Shown: positions 27,199-35,344, numbered from the stretch's first letter. The stretch is DNA of 51,203 nucleotides from Arthrobacter sp. Bz4 (GCF_003075455.1 NZ_QDAE01000021.1:1-51203), one strand, 5' to 3'. Program-made: numbers and translations. Notes: generated by a model not told the origin, from the letters alone.

Positions 27199-28212
27199 TT
27201 ACGCCGCAGGGACGGCTCGAATAAGGAACGAATGTATGATTTTGGTTGCTTCCGTCACGTCAGCGGCGTCCAGGAGAGCACTCCGAGCCGAAAAATTGGA
27301 ATGCAGCATCCCGGAAGCCTCAGGATTTGAACGCTGGGTGAGCTGCCGATGAAGGACAAGCAAGGCGGAAAGAAGAGGTCCCAACTCATTCTCTCCCGCG
27401 GCCGTGGCGCGAAGGAGCCGCGCGTAGGCATCCAGTAGGACGGTCCCTGGAGTACAGCCCAATTCCCGGGCGAACGTCAGACGGCACTGTTCGTAGCACA
27501 GCAGCCCTTCAGCGAACTGGGAATTCTGCTCCAGCCCGAGGATTAGTGCAGTCCATGCGCGTTCATTAAGCTGATCCGCTGCTAATGCTTGCTTGGCCCA
27601 GGACACGGATTCATTGGCCCGTCCCAGAAATGCCGCGGTTTCGGCGGCGAGCACAAATGCGTCAGCAACTCGCGCGGCATGATCCGCTCGTGCCTCATCT
27701 GCCCACGTAGGCTGAAGTTCGTCGCCGAGTAGCGGCGAATGATTCAGAAGCAGTGCGCTGCAAAGCAATTCGTACGCCGCGGACGGTTCGGTGCATCGGT
27801 GGGCTGCACTGATCTGTGAAGCGAAATGGTCAAGGTCGAGATCAACGAGTTCTTTATCCATGACGTATCCGCCCGTAACGGTGCGCAGGGGCCCAGCTTT
27901 CCGAGCGCCTGGCTGGATGTGACGGCGAAGAACGCTTACGTAGCTTTCAAGGGTCGATAATGCTTCAGCCGGCTGATGTCCGCCCCACAGTCGCTCGATG
28001 AGCCGATCTTTCGAGACTGGGCGTCCGAGTTGCAGGAGTAACAACTCAAGGATCTGCCGAGGCTTAGGTCCGCCGAGCTGCCGCGCGTCCAGAACTACGT
28101 CACCACGCCTGACTTGCAAGCTTCCAATGATCTGGATTTTCAGGCGGCACGGATGGGCGGACGGCACATCCAGTGGTGGTTGAATCGCGGCGAAATCAAC
28201 TGACTGAACCAT
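27199..28212 (-). CDS. SARP-family transcriptional regulator
   Basis: About 337 residues. It has an OmpR-type winged-helix DNA-binding domain (IQIIGSLQVRRGDVVLD, GGPKPRQILELLLLQLGRPV, LIERLWGGHQPAEALSTLES then YVSVLRRHIQPG) followed by a bacterial transcriptional activation domain (DLDLDHFASQISAA ... LNERAWTALILGLEQNSQFA). This is the layout of AfsR-type SARP activators that switch on secondary-metabolite clusters. The C-terminal ~60 residues are an unassigned extension; there is no NB-ARC ATPase. ATG 28212 has AGGGG eight bases upstream and is preferred; a GTG at 28245 is possible. It lies just beyond the CDP-alcohol phosphatidyltransferase gene and may control the cluster up to 35.3 kb. Confidence 0.85.
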   Translation of the reverse strand: MVQSVDFAAIQPPLDVPSAHPCRLKIQIIGSLQVRRGDVVLDARQLGGPKPRQILELLLLQLGRPVSKDRLIERLWGGHQPAEALSTLESYVSVLRRHIQPGARKAGPLRTVTGGYVMDKELVDLDLDHFASQISAAHRCTEPSAAYELLCSALLLNHSPLLGDELQPTWADEARADHAARVADAFVLAAETAAFLGRANESVSWAKQALAADQLNERAWTALILGLEQNSQFAEGLLCYEQCRLTFARELGCTPGTVLLDAYARLLRATAAGENELGPLLSALLVLHRQLTQRSNPEASGMLHSNFSARSALLDAADVTEATKIIHSFLIRAVPAA

Positions 28213-28317
28213 AATTGAAACCCCTAATTCGGTATAGATGTTCACAAATCCAACCTATGAATTCCTTGGGGTTCTTACACGAGTGGTCCATACCCGTCTT
28301 TCTCAGGATCAACCCTC

Positions 28318-28377
28318 GGACTACTCGGTTTTCACTCGGAGTGAGGGAAACCTCTATCGAGTAGTCCCAAGTAGTCC
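28318..28377 (-). promoter_or_regulatory. Repeat-rich candidate operator upstream of the SARP gene
   Basis: On the minus strand, two tandem ten-base units GGACTACTTG and GGACTACTCG lie side by side (28377-28358), and an inverted copy of GGACTACTCG lies at 28318-28327 on the plus strand. Between them is a TCACTC-G-GAGTGA palindrome (28332-28344). SARP proteins bind short direct repeats near -35, usually at 11-base spacing; here the period is 10. The site is about 105-165 bases upstream of the SARP start, so autoregulation is plausible but not shown. Confidence 0.4.
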
Positions 28378-28391
28378 ACTGCCAGCGTGTC

Positions 28392-29108
28392 TCAAAGGTG
28401 CCGGGCAGCCGACCGCTCGAGGGCCACCACGTCCCGGCCAAAGGACACCGCCAGCAACAGCAGGGAAGCGGCCGTCACCGGGACCGCGAGCGCGATGGGA
28501 GTCACCGGGACCAGGATGATTACCAGCACCACACCCTGGGTGGCGGCGACGACCCGCCGGAAGCTGCTGAACTCCAGTTCGCTTCTGAGCGCAGGGCGTA
28601 CCCAGGACGCCGCGACATAGAGGTACCTCATCAGCCCAATCAGCAACGCCCACCAGCCGACGGTCAGTGCCACCGGGATCGACAGCACCAGCAGCAGGAT
28701 TGCGTCGGTTTCCATGTCCAGGCGAGCGCCAGCCTTGGTGGCTGTGCCGGTGCACCGGGCCACGGCTCCATCTACGGCGTCCAGTAGCACAGCGGTCGCC
28801 GCCAACAGCACCAGCCACCAGGACCTGGTGGGCACAGTCCCCCACAACGACAGCACCACGATGGTTGCGCACCCGCCCGCGAGCACCGCGCGGAACAGCG
28901 TGACCCGGTCGGCCGGGCCGGAATAGGACGGCCGACGGCGCACCACGCTGAGCGCCGCTACGGTCACCAGCGTGAGACCGGCAACAACCGCCGCGAGGTT
29001 GGTGACGTTGTGGGAATCGTTCAGGGCCAGCAGCGTGATGCCGACGCCAATCGATCCCACGACAGCGCCTGACGCATCGAACAGGGCACGCCTGCTGACT
29101 TGAGCCAC
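28392..29108 (-). CDS. CDP-alcohol phosphatidyltransferase family membrane protein
   Basis: A 238-residue protein with about six hydrophobic helices. It has the complete family motif: D110-x2-D113-G114-x2-A117-R118-x8-G127-x3-D131-x3-D135, within VLLDAVDGAVARC and GARLDMETD. The family moves a phospho-alcohol from a CDP-alcohol to another alcohol in the membrane, as in phosphatidylglycerol-phosphate or inositol-phosphate lipid synthesis. The substrate is not predictable here. It follows the SRPBCC gene by 17 bases on the same strand and may be part of the cluster with the PTPS-like and GCH II genes, where it could attach the product to a lipid. Confidence 0.88.
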   Translation of the reverse strand: MAQVSRRALFDASGAVVGSIGVGITLLALNDSHNVTNLAAVVAGLTLVTVAALSVVRRRPSYSGPADRVTLFRAVLAGGCATIVVLSLWGTVPTRSWWLVLLAATAVLLDAVDGAVARCTGTATKAGARLDMETDAILLLVLSIPVALTVGWWALLIGLMRYLYVAASWVRPALRSELEFSSFRRVVAATQGVVLVIILVPVTPIALAVPVTAASLLLLAVSFGRDVVALERSAARHL

Positions 29109-29125
29109 TGGCCTACCTGCCGGAA

Positions 29126-29560
29126 CTAGACGAGCGAGTTCAATTTGTCGCGCAACCCGTTCAACGCCGGGTCGCGCAGCGTGTTGAAAGCCGGCTTCAG
29201 GAAAGGCTGGGCAATCCGCCGGAATCCGTTGAGCTGAAACTCGGCCGTGTACGTGACATCGCTGCCCGAACCGGAGGGGACGACGTCGATCGAGTCGAAC
29301 GAGACCAGCGTCTTGTTTTCGCCCCGCAGCTTGATGTGGCCTTCGCGCAGTTCGGTCACCTCATACCCGATGGACTGGCGCTTGCCCCGGAATTCAGCTT
29401 CTGCATGGTACCGGTGGCCCACGGCTACCGGGCCGATGGAGCGCTTCTCCACCACTGGCGTGCCCGGATCCCATTCGCTGGTGTTCTCGAACTCTTTCAG
29501 GAAGGCGAAAGCCCGTGCGGGTGAGAGGGGCGTGCTGATGGTTCCCTTGACAGTAATCAT
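29126..29560 (-). CDS. SRPBCC (START/Bet v1-like) family protein
   Basis: A 144-residue single-domain protein with the helix-grip layout: ITVKGTISTPLSPARAFAFL at the start, NTSEWDPGTPVVEKRS, alternating strands through VTYTAEFQLNGFRRI, and a long C-terminal helix. This group includes polyketide cyclase/dehydrase-like proteins that bind hydrophobic ligands in a deep cavity. There is no signal peptide. It is divergent from the dehydrogenase-like gene with a 71-base gap, which probably holds back-to-back promoters. A ligand-binding or cyclase role in the adjacent cluster is an inference. Confidence 0.8.
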   Translation of the reverse strand: MITVKGTISTPLSPARAFAFLKEFENTSEWDPGTPVVEKRSIGPVAVGHRYHAEAEFRGKRQSIGYEVTELREGHIKLRGENKTLVSFDSIDVVPSGSGSDVTYTAEFQLNGFRRIAQPFLKPAFNTLRDPALNGLRDKLNSLV

Positions 29561-29631
29561 CTGCCCAGTCTACTGATGAGCTGTGCAGCAAGCTGGGGCG
29601 CGTCCTTCAGGCTGCAGGGCATAATCGAGTT

Positions 29632-30639
29632 ATGTCTTGCACCTCCTCCGAGCACAGCCAGTCGTACTGGACCACCCGGCCCGGACACGGCGAACTCCGC
29701 ACCGCTCCCCTGCCCAAACGGGAGACCGAGCAGGCACTGGTTCGCACCCTTTATTCCGGGATCAGCCGAGGCACCGAGACGCTGGTCCACGACGGCCGCA
29801 TCCCTCCCGGGGTGGCAGCCCTCATGGAGGCCCCCTTCCAGGAGGGCACCTTCGGAGGCCCGGTGAAGTATGGCTACCTCTCGGTCGGCGTCGTCGAGGA
29901 AGGACCCGACTCGCTGGTGGGCCAGCGGGTGTTCTGCCTCTACCCGCACCAGGACCGCTATGTGGTCCCGGTGTCCGCTCTGACGGTGATTCCCGACGAC
30001 GTCCCCAGCGAGCGCGCCGTGCTGGCGGGCGCCGTCGAGACCGCGGTCAACGCCCTGTGGGATGCACGGCCCTGCATGGGCGACCGGATCGCCGTCGTCG
30101 GCGGTGGCATGATCGGCGCCGCACTCGCGACGCTGCTGCGCCGGTTCCCGCTGGGACGCCTCCAGCTGGTGGACCCGGATCCCTCCCGCGCCGCGCTCGC
30201 AGCGGAGCTGGGCGTGGACTGGGTGCATCCCGTCGACGCGGCCGGCAACTGCGACATTGTGTTCCACTGCTCCTCCACAGCGGCCGGCCTGTCCCTGGGG
30301 CTGGGCCTGCTCGGCGACGAGGGTGAAGTGATCGAAATGTCCTGGTACGGCACCCGCTCCCCTGAGGTGCCGCTGGGAGCCGATTTCCACGCGCGTCGGC
30401 TGAGCATCAGGGCAAGCCAGGTGGGGACCATCGCCGCCCCGCGTCGCGCCCGCCGGACCCATCAGGATCGGCTCGCTACCGCCCTGGACGCGTTGAAGGA
30501 CCCGGCGTTTGATGCGCTCCTCAGCGGCACCTCGCCGTTTGAGGACCTGCCGAACGTGATGCGGGACCTCTCCAGCGGCACTCTGGCCGCGCTGTGCCAT
30601 GTGATTGCCTACCCTGGCGCCGACGAACCGGCCACCTAA
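29632..30639 (+). CDS. Zinc-type alcohol dehydrogenase-like oxidoreductase
   Basis: A 335-residue medium-chain-dehydrogenase-like protein. The N-terminal GroES-like part contains LVRTLYSGISRGTETLVHDG and YGYLSVGVVEEG, where GISRGTE replaces the GICGTD cysteine/glycine motif, so the catalytic zinc Cys is missing. The nucleotide-binding part has GDRIAVVGGGMIGAALATLL and QLVDPDPSRAALAAELGVDW. Homologues with SRGTE form their own group of zinc-lacking oxidoreductases (as in bacteriochlorophyllide dehydrogenase BchC-like proteins). It leads the plus-strand operon with the PTPS-like, glycosyltransferase, methyltransferase and membrane genes. Its substrate is unknown. Confidence 0.8.
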   Translation: MSCTSSEHSQSYWTTRPGHGELRTAPLPKRETEQALVRTLYSGISRGTETLVHDGRIPPGVAALMEAPFQEGTFGGPVKYGYLSVGVVEEGPDSLVGQRVFCLYPHQDRYVVPVSALTVIPDDVPSERAVLAGAVETAVNALWDARPCMGDRIAVVGGGMIGAALATLLRRFPLGRLQLVDPDPSRAALAAELGVDWVHPVDAAGNCDIVFHCSSTAAGLSLGLGLLGDEGEVIEMSWYGTRSPEVPLGADFHARRLSIRASQVGTIAAPRRARRTHQDRLATALDALKDPAFDALLSGTSPFEDLPNVMRDLSSGTLAALCHVIAYPGADEPAT

Positions 30640-30668
30640 GTCCTCCGCACCGCGCACTGTCCTCACCT

Positions 30669-30704
30669 CACCACGACCACCACGACCACCACGACCACCA
30701 CGAC
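30669..30704 (+). repeat. Four tandem copies of a 9-base repeat before the PTPS-like gene
   Basis: CACCACGAC is repeated four times without a mismatch, directly 5' of the CAGGAGA ribosome site of the next gene and after the stop of the dehydrogenase-like gene. Copy-number change by slippage would alter only the spacer length, since no frame crosses it. Confidence 0.9.
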
Positions 30705-30716
30705 CACAGGAGACCC

Positions 30717-31115
30717 ATGTACCGTCTGACCGTCCGCGACCACGTGATGATCGCCCACAGCCTTCCCGACCCGTTCTTTGGCCCAGCCCAGGGACTGCAC
30801 GGCGCCACACTCGTGGTGGAGGTGACCTGGCGGCGTCGGGAACTGACCCAACACGCCGTCGTGATCGACATCGGCGAGGCGACCGCGATGCTCGGCGAGG
30901 TGCTGGACGGGCTGCGGTACAAGAACCTTGACGAGCACCCTGACTTTGCCGGTGTCCTCTCCACCACCGAAGCCGTGGCCCGCTACATCGCCGACCAGCT
31001 GAGCACGCGCTTCGACACCGCGCCCTTCGCCGGGCTGGACGTGGTGCTCCGCGAACACCCCGATGCGTGGGCCGGCTACTCGGTGGAGTTCGACTCAGCC
31101 GACGTCCAGGGCTAA
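30717..31115 (+). CDS. 6-pyruvoyltetrahydropterin synthase / QueD-like protein with altered active site
   Basis: A 132-residue T-fold protein. VRDHVMIAHSLPD holds His14, matching the first zinc His of the family, and GLHGATLVVEVTW holds His28. The next usual zinc His (HGH) is Ala30, and the position of the catalytic Cys four residues before the first His of HGH is Ala24. NLDEHPDF, STTEAVARYIAD and VVLREHPDAWAGY follow the family pattern. So it has the fold but not the chemistry of QueD or PTPS. The ATG has a strong CAGGAGA site. It is clustered with a GTP cyclohydrolase II-reductase fusion, so it may bind a pterin- or pyrimidine-like intermediate. Confidence 0.8.
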   Translation: MYRLTVRDHVMIAHSLPDPFFGPAQGLHGATLVVEVTWRRRELTQHAVVIDIGEATAMLGEVLDGLRYKNLDEHPDFAGVLSTTEAVARYIADQLSTRFDTAPFAGLDVVLREHPDAWAGYSVEFDSADVQG

Positions 31116-31122
31116 CTCCGGT

Positions 31123-32175
31123 ATGGAGTTGGGTCTGGTAATTCCAGGCGGCCTGCCCGGACCGAGTGGCGGCAGCATCTACAACGACCAGCTGGCCGCC
31201 GCGCTGGGTGAGGCCGGGCACCGCGTCACCATGACACCGATCCGTGGTGACTGGCCCAATGGTTCGCCGGCCGATCACCAGAAGCTCGCCGAGGCACTCG
31301 GGAAGACGTCCGGCAGAACGGACGGCCCGGTGGTGGTCGACGGGCTCATGGCGTCGGCGGCCCCCGAGGCGATCCGGGCAGCGGTCGACGCCGGCGGTAC
31401 CGTCTGGGTGCTGCTGCACCTGCCGCTCCCCGCTGAGACCGGTCTGACAGATCAGGAGATGAAGGCTTTCGCTGCCTCCGAGGAAGCGGCCCTCCGACAC
31501 GCCTCCGGGGCGATCTGCACCAGCCAGTGGGCCCGGGACGACCTGATCCGGCGCTATGGGTTGGACCAGGTCCACGTGGTACCTCCGGGCACCGAACCGG
31601 CGGGGCTTGCAACGGGCAGCGCCCCGCTGCACCTGGTGATGCTCGGATCGCTCACGCCCCGAAAGAACCATTCAATGGTGCTGTCGGCGCTCGCCGACCT
31701 TGCCGACCTGCCGTGGACCGCTTCCCTGGTGGGCGGTGCCAGCCCGCAGGGCAGCTCCCACGTCGCCATGCTTCACGATCAGGCCGCCGCCTTCGAGCCG
31801 GGTCGCATCACCATCCCGGGCGTACTCCAGGGACCAGCGCTTGACGCCGAATGGGCACGGTCTGATCTGCTGCTGTTACCGTCGCTGGCGGAAACCTTTG
31901 GGATGGTAGTCACCGAGGGTCTGGCCCGCGGCATCCCCGGCGTGGTGGGCCGGGGCACCGGGGCCGTCGAAGCCCTCACCGGTGGCACGGCAGGTCAGCT
32001 GCCGGGCGCCGTCGTCGACCCCCACGATCCGCAGGAACTGGCTGCGACGCTGCGGGACTGGCTCACCGACTCGTCGCTGCGCCAGTCCTGGCGGGCCGCC
32101 GCGCTCAGCCGCCGCGATACACTGCCGACATGGGCCAACACAGCGACAACGCTCCTGGAAATCATTCACCCGTGA
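31123..32175 (+). CDS. Glycosyltransferase family 4
   Basis: A 350-residue GT-B enzyme starting at ATG 31123 (MELGLVIPGGLPGPSGGSIY), eight bases after the PTPS-like stop. GSIYNDQLAAAL is the typical glycine loop with acceptor helix; ICTSQWARDDLIRRYGLDQV and VVPPGTEPAG end the first half; LHLVMLGSLTPRKNHSMVLS opens the donor half; LPSLAETFGMVVTEGLARGI is a clear E-x7-E motif (AETFGMVVTE). It is complete and probably active. Association with the reductase/cyclohydrolase genes suggests that it glycosylates their product. Its stop overlaps the methyltransferase start as GTGA. Confidence 0.88.
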   Translation: MELGLVIPGGLPGPSGGSIYNDQLAAALGEAGHRVTMTPIRGDWPNGSPADHQKLAEALGKTSGRTDGPVVVDGLMASAAPEAIRAAVDAGGTVWVLLHLPLPAETGLTDQEMKAFAASEEAALRHASGAICTSQWARDDLIRRYGLDQVHVVPPGTEPAGLATGSAPLHLVMLGSLTPRKNHSMVLSALADLADLPWTASLVGGASPQGSSHVAMLHDQAAAFEPGRITIPGVLQGPALDAEWARSDLLLLPSLAETFGMVVTEGLARGIPGVVGRGTGAVEALTGGTAGQLPGAVVDPHDPQELAATLRDWLTDSSLRQSWRAAALSRRDTLPTWANTATTLLEIIHP

Positions 32176-33044
32176 CCGACGCCGACGCACCGCGCCCGAT
32201 TGCCAGCGACTGGCTCTCCCTGCGCCGTCCCGCCGACGAAGCCGCCCGACAGGCAAGCCTTCCCCTCCTCACGGAGTTACAGGCTTTTCTGGCCCCGGGC
32301 ACGGCGCCCTCCGATGCAGAGGTGAATGACGCTGACGACCAGGCGGTCCGGATCTTTGACCTCGGTGCTGGCACCGGTGCCAACCAGGCATGGCTTGCAC
32401 CGCACCTCCACATGCCGCAGCACTGGACGCTCATCGACCATGACCCGGATCTGCTGGAACTCACAATGGGTGCACCAGCGATCGACGGCGTGGTCGGCAC
32501 CGAGGCAGTGGTAGCCGGCATCGAAGACCTGGGAGAAATCCTCGACGCCGATCCCCAAGCCTCCCGGCAGCGGTTTGTCACCTGCTCGGCCCTGCTGGAT
32601 CTGCTGACGCCGGACCAGCTGGAGACCCTCTGCTCGGCACTGGTCGAATCCCAGACAGCAGCACTGTTCAGTCTGAGCGTCACCGGCACCATGACGATCG
32701 AGCCTGCGGATCCGCTGGATGCCGCCCTCAACGACGCGTTCAACCAGCACCAGAACCGTGGCGGCCGGGCCGGGGCACGGGGCGTTGACCTGACGGAGCA
32801 GTTCCTGACCAAGGCCGGCTTCACCGTCACCACCGTCGACACGCCGTGGGAGCTCACCGGGGATCACTCGGAGCTGATCACCCGGTTCCTGAACGACCGG
32901 GCGGACGCCGTCCTCGAGGAGGAACCAGGCCTCGCCGGGGACGTCAGCCAGTGGCTGGAACGGCGATCCGAGCAGGCCGCCGACGGCACGCTGCAGCTGA
33001 CGATCGGCCACCGGGACCTGCTGGCCCTGCCACCCCGACCATGA
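32172..33044 (+). CDS. SAM-dependent methyltransferase-like protein
   Basis: About 290 residues from a GTG at 32172 that overlaps the glycosyltransferase stop (GTGA); a longer frame from ATG 32130 would overlap by 46 bases and is less likely. IFDLGAGTGANQAWLAPHLH is the class I SAM motif I, HWTLIDHDPDLLELTMG is motif II with the acidic ribose-binding residues, and FVTCSALLDLLTPDQLETL is motif IV-like. The C-terminal half includes ALFSLSVTGTMTIEPADPLD. Target atom and substrate are unknown; the operon suggests a small-molecule substrate. Confidence 0.82.
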   Translation: MTDADAPRPIASDWLSLRRPADEAARQASLPLLTELQAFLAPGTAPSDAEVNDADDQAVRIFDLGAGTGANQAWLAPHLHMPQHWTLIDHDPDLLELTMGAPAIDGVVGTEAVVAGIEDLGEILDADPQASRQRFVTCSALLDLLTPDQLETLCSALVESQTAALFSLSVTGTMTIEPADPLDAALNDAFNQHQNRGGRAGARGVDLTEQFLTKAGFTVTTVDTPWELTGDHSELITRFLNDRADAVLEEEPGLAGDVSQWLERRSEQAADGTLQLTIGHRDLLALPPRP

Positions 33045-33120
33045 CGATTCAACAGTGACACCCCGACCGTGACGATTCAGCCGTGACGATCCAACAGTGA
33101 TACCCCGACCATGACGCCCG
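33033..33120 (+). repeat. Imperfect tandem repeat between methyltransferase and membrane-protein genes
   Basis: Three units beginning CCCCGACC(A/G)TGACG start at 33033, 33061 and 33103. The first two share ATTCA...CAACAGTGA(C/T)A; the second carries an extra internal copy of (C)CGTGACGATcC. The first unit covers the end and stop of the methyltransferase gene and the last unit runs up to the GTG start of the next gene, so the repeat fills the whole intergenic gap. Confidence 0.75.
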
Positions 33121-33124
33121 TGCC

Positions 33125-34057
33125 GTGAGACGCCGCAGCTGGCTCGCACTCCTCCAGGCCCTCTGCGCCGCTGCCCTGATCTACTACCTGGTAATGGTCT
33201 TCGGCACCGGACCCTTCACCGCCGGGCTGGGAGCTTTGACAGTCCCCTCGGTCGCCGCCGCGCTGGCCCTCGGCCTGATCGGGACGGCAGCCCAGGCCCA
33301 ACGGTGGCGGCTGGTCTCCAGCGGATTCCAGATGCACCTCCCCCGCGGCGGCGCCTTCGCCCAGTGCTACGAAGCATCATTCCTCAACGCCATCCTCCCC
33401 GGCGGTCTGGCGGGGGACGCCATTCGCACCGCCCGGCAACGGGCGGCTCACCGGTCCAGCTGGCTCAGCAGCATCGGCTCGGTGTTGGGCGAACGCCTCG
33501 CCGGCACGGTGGTTGTGCTCCTCGCTGCTGCTGCAGCGCTGCTCGCCGCTGACTGGCGGCTTGCCGGCATCGTCGCCCTGGGTGCAGTGCTGGTGCTGCT
33601 CGCTGCCCGACCATCACTGCGGCGCCTGCCCAACCGGACCGTCGCCGCGGTGTGGGCGCTCTCGGTGCTCGGCTGGGCCTCGTTTGCGGCCCTGTTCGCC
33701 GTCTCGGCCGCGCTGACCGCACCCAACCTGGCAGTGGTCGACGTCGTCGGGCTGGCTGCGATCAGCCTGGCCGGAATGTCCATTCCCCTGAGCCTGGGCG
33801 GTTGGGGTCCGCGGGAGGGTGTCACAGCGCTGGCGTTCATGATGTTTGGCTATCCGGGCCCGCTGGGGATTGAGGTGTCGGTGGGCTACGGACTACTGGC
33901 CCTGGTGTCGGTGCTACCGGGCGCCGCGCTGCTACTGGTGCTGGCTGTCCGCGGGTTCCTTGGCGACCGGGGCGGGAACGGCAGCCGAAAAGTCGAACTC
34001 CGTGCAGATGTCCCTGCCAAACTCGAAACGCCGCACCGGAGCGGAGAGGGCGTCTGA
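33125..34057 (+). CDS. Flippase-like integral membrane protein (UPF0104/AglD, lysylphosphatidylglycerol-synthase TM family)
   Basis: A 310-residue membrane protein with about eight hydrophobic helices. Family landmarks are [19 protein letters not shown], the conserved loop [20 protein letters not shown] (PGGxxGDxxR), [16 protein letters not shown], and [20 protein letters not shown] (GGWGPREG). This family is implicated in moving or making polyprenyl-linked or lipid-linked sugars. Start GTG 33125 is forced by an upstream stop. The last ~42 codons lie antisense to the 3' end of the next gene (126-base convergent overlap), and the tail there is hydrophilic and poorly conserved in appearance. 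It probably serves the export of the cluster's glycosylated product. Confidence 0.82.
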   Translation: MRRRSWLALLQALCAAALIYYLVMVFGTGPFTAGLGALTVPSVAAALALGLIGTAAQAQRWRLVSSGFQMHLPRGGAFAQCYEASFLNAILPGGLAGDAIRTARQRAAHRSSWLSSIGSVLGERLAGTVVVLLAAAAALLAADWRLAGIVALGAVLVLLAARPSLRRLPNRTVAAVWALSVLGWASFAALFAVSAALTAPNLAVVDVVGLAAISLAGMSIPLSLGGWGPREGVTALAFMMFGYPGPLGIEVSVGYGLLALVSVLPGAALLLVLAVRGFLGDRGGNGSRKVELRADVPAKLETPHRSGEGV

Positions 34058-35344
34058 CAAGGCGTCGCTGCCGGTGAACCGGATGCCCGGGACGCCGTCG
34101 CCGACCAGGATCGGTGCGCAGGTCAGGTACAGCCGATCGAGCGCGCTGGCTTCGAGGAAGCGTGACACGGTGTGCCCGCCGCCCTCCACCAGGACCCGTG
34201 AGAACCCGCGATCCGCCAGCAGGCCGAGGAGACGATGTGGTTCAAAGTCCCCAGCGGCCAGGCGCCGGACGGTCACATGCTCGGCGAGGCCGATCGGGAC
34301 GACGGCCTCGAGGCCGACCAGCCACAGGGTGGGTGCCGAGCCGTCGGTCAGGACGGCGGATGCCTGCGGGATGCGGCCACTCGGATCTAGGACGACCCGG
34401 ACGGGGTTGGGTCCCTCGACTGCCCGGACCGTGAGGAGGCAGTCATCGGCGGTGACCGTTGAGGCACCGATGATGACGGCATCCACGAGGGCCCTGAGCC
34501 GGTGCAGGTGCTCCCGGTCTTCGGTGCCCGTGACGAAGCGGGCGTCTCCGGTGCGCGAGGCGATGAATCCGTCGAGGCTCTGGCCGAGCTGACCGATCAC
34601 GAGCCGGCCGTCGGGACGGGTTGCCTGGACCAGCGGTCCGTACCGGGTGAGCAGTTCAGCTGCCAGGCCGTGCACTGACCCCTGCGGGACTGTTCCTTCG
34701 GTGAGGTGACGCCAGACATCCTGGACCGGTTCGCCGTCGTGCCTCATCCTGGCGCGCTTGGTGGCGATATAGCCGGCGTTCTCGGGGCGCTGGGCGATGT
34801 TGAGCCCGCTGCGTGCCATGACGGTGATCCCGCCGCTTTCGAGTGCCTCCTGCTTGGCCGGATTGGAGGAGAGCAGGCGGATGCGGGTGACGCCGAGGTC
34901 GAGGAGAATTTCGGTGCTCTGCTGATAGTCGCGCGAGTCCACCGGGAGGCCCAGCGAGGTGTTGGCGTCAACGGTGTCGGCGCCCTGGTCCTGCAGGGCG
35001 TAGGCGCGGAGTTTCTCAAGCAGGCCGATCCCCCTGCCCTCGTGGCCCCGGACATAGATCACGACGCCGGTGCCTTCTTCGCTGATGCGCTGAAGCGAGG
35101 CATCGAGTTGTTCACCGCAGTCGCAACGATAGGAGCCGAGCGCGTCGCCGGTGAGGCACTCGGAATGCACCCGGACCAACGGGACGGACCCCGCAATGTC
35201 GCCCTGCACCAACGCGACATGCTCGTTATTCTCGGAATCGCGATATCCGACCATCCGGAATACGCCGTGACGGGTTGGTAACACCGTCTCGACAACACGT
35301 TCTACCTGTGAGGCGCCCCAGCCGGGAGCCGAATTGATCGACAT
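33932..35344 (-). CDS. GTP cyclohydrolase II fused to RibD-type reductase domain
   Basis: A 470-residue fusion. Residues ~15-205 are GTP cyclohydrolase [22 protein letters not shown] with zinc cysteines 63, 74 and 76, [34 protein letters not shown] and VDSRDY with the catalytic-type Arg138. Tyr115 matches E. coli RibA Tyr105, so the normal deformylated product is expected. Residues ~230-455 are the RibD/RibG C-terminal reductase ([68 protein letters not shown]). The RibD deaminase domain and the RibB synthase domain are absent, so this is not a plain riboflavin enzyme. Convergent with the membrane gene; likely makes a diaminopyrimidine ribityl phosphate for the cluster. Confidence 0.9.
   Translation of the reverse strand: MSINSAPGWGASQVERVVETVLPTRHGVFRMVGYRDSENNEHVALVQGDIAGSVPLVRVHSECLTGDALGSYRCDCGEQLDASLQRISEEGTGVVIYVRGHEGRGIGLLEKLRAYALQDQGADTVDANTSLGLPVDSRDYQQSTEILLDLGVTRIRLLSSNPAKQEALESGGITVMARSGLNIAQRPENAGYIATKRARMRHDGEPVQDVWRHLTEGTVPQGSVHGLAAELLTRYGPLVQATRPDGRLVIGQLGQSLDGFIASRTGDARFVTGTEDREHLHRLRALVDAVIIGASTVTADDCLLTVRAVEGPNPVRVVLDPSGRIPQASAVLTDGSAPTLWLVGLEAVVPIGLAEHVTVRRLAAGDFEPHRLLGLLADRGFSRVLVEGGGHTVSRFLEASALDRLYLTCAPILVGDGVPGIRFTGSDALSDALSAPVRRFEFGRDICTEFDFSAAVPAPVAKEPADSQHQ

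Noticed and set aside
30669-30704. Possible CRISPR-like repeat array
   Set aside because: The units are 9 bases and directly tandem with no spacers, so this is a microsatellite.
29557-31671. Very long minus-strand open frame opposite the dehydrogenase, PTPS-like and glycosyltransferase genes
   Set aside because: It is antisense to three clear protein families, shows low-complexity Arg/Gly-rich translation and has no domain; it is an effect of high GC.
33932-35344. GCH III-like (formamidopyrimidine-forming) assignment for the cyclohydrolase
   Set aside because: The diagnostic position keeps Tyr (RAYALQDQG), which favours the ordinary GCH II product.
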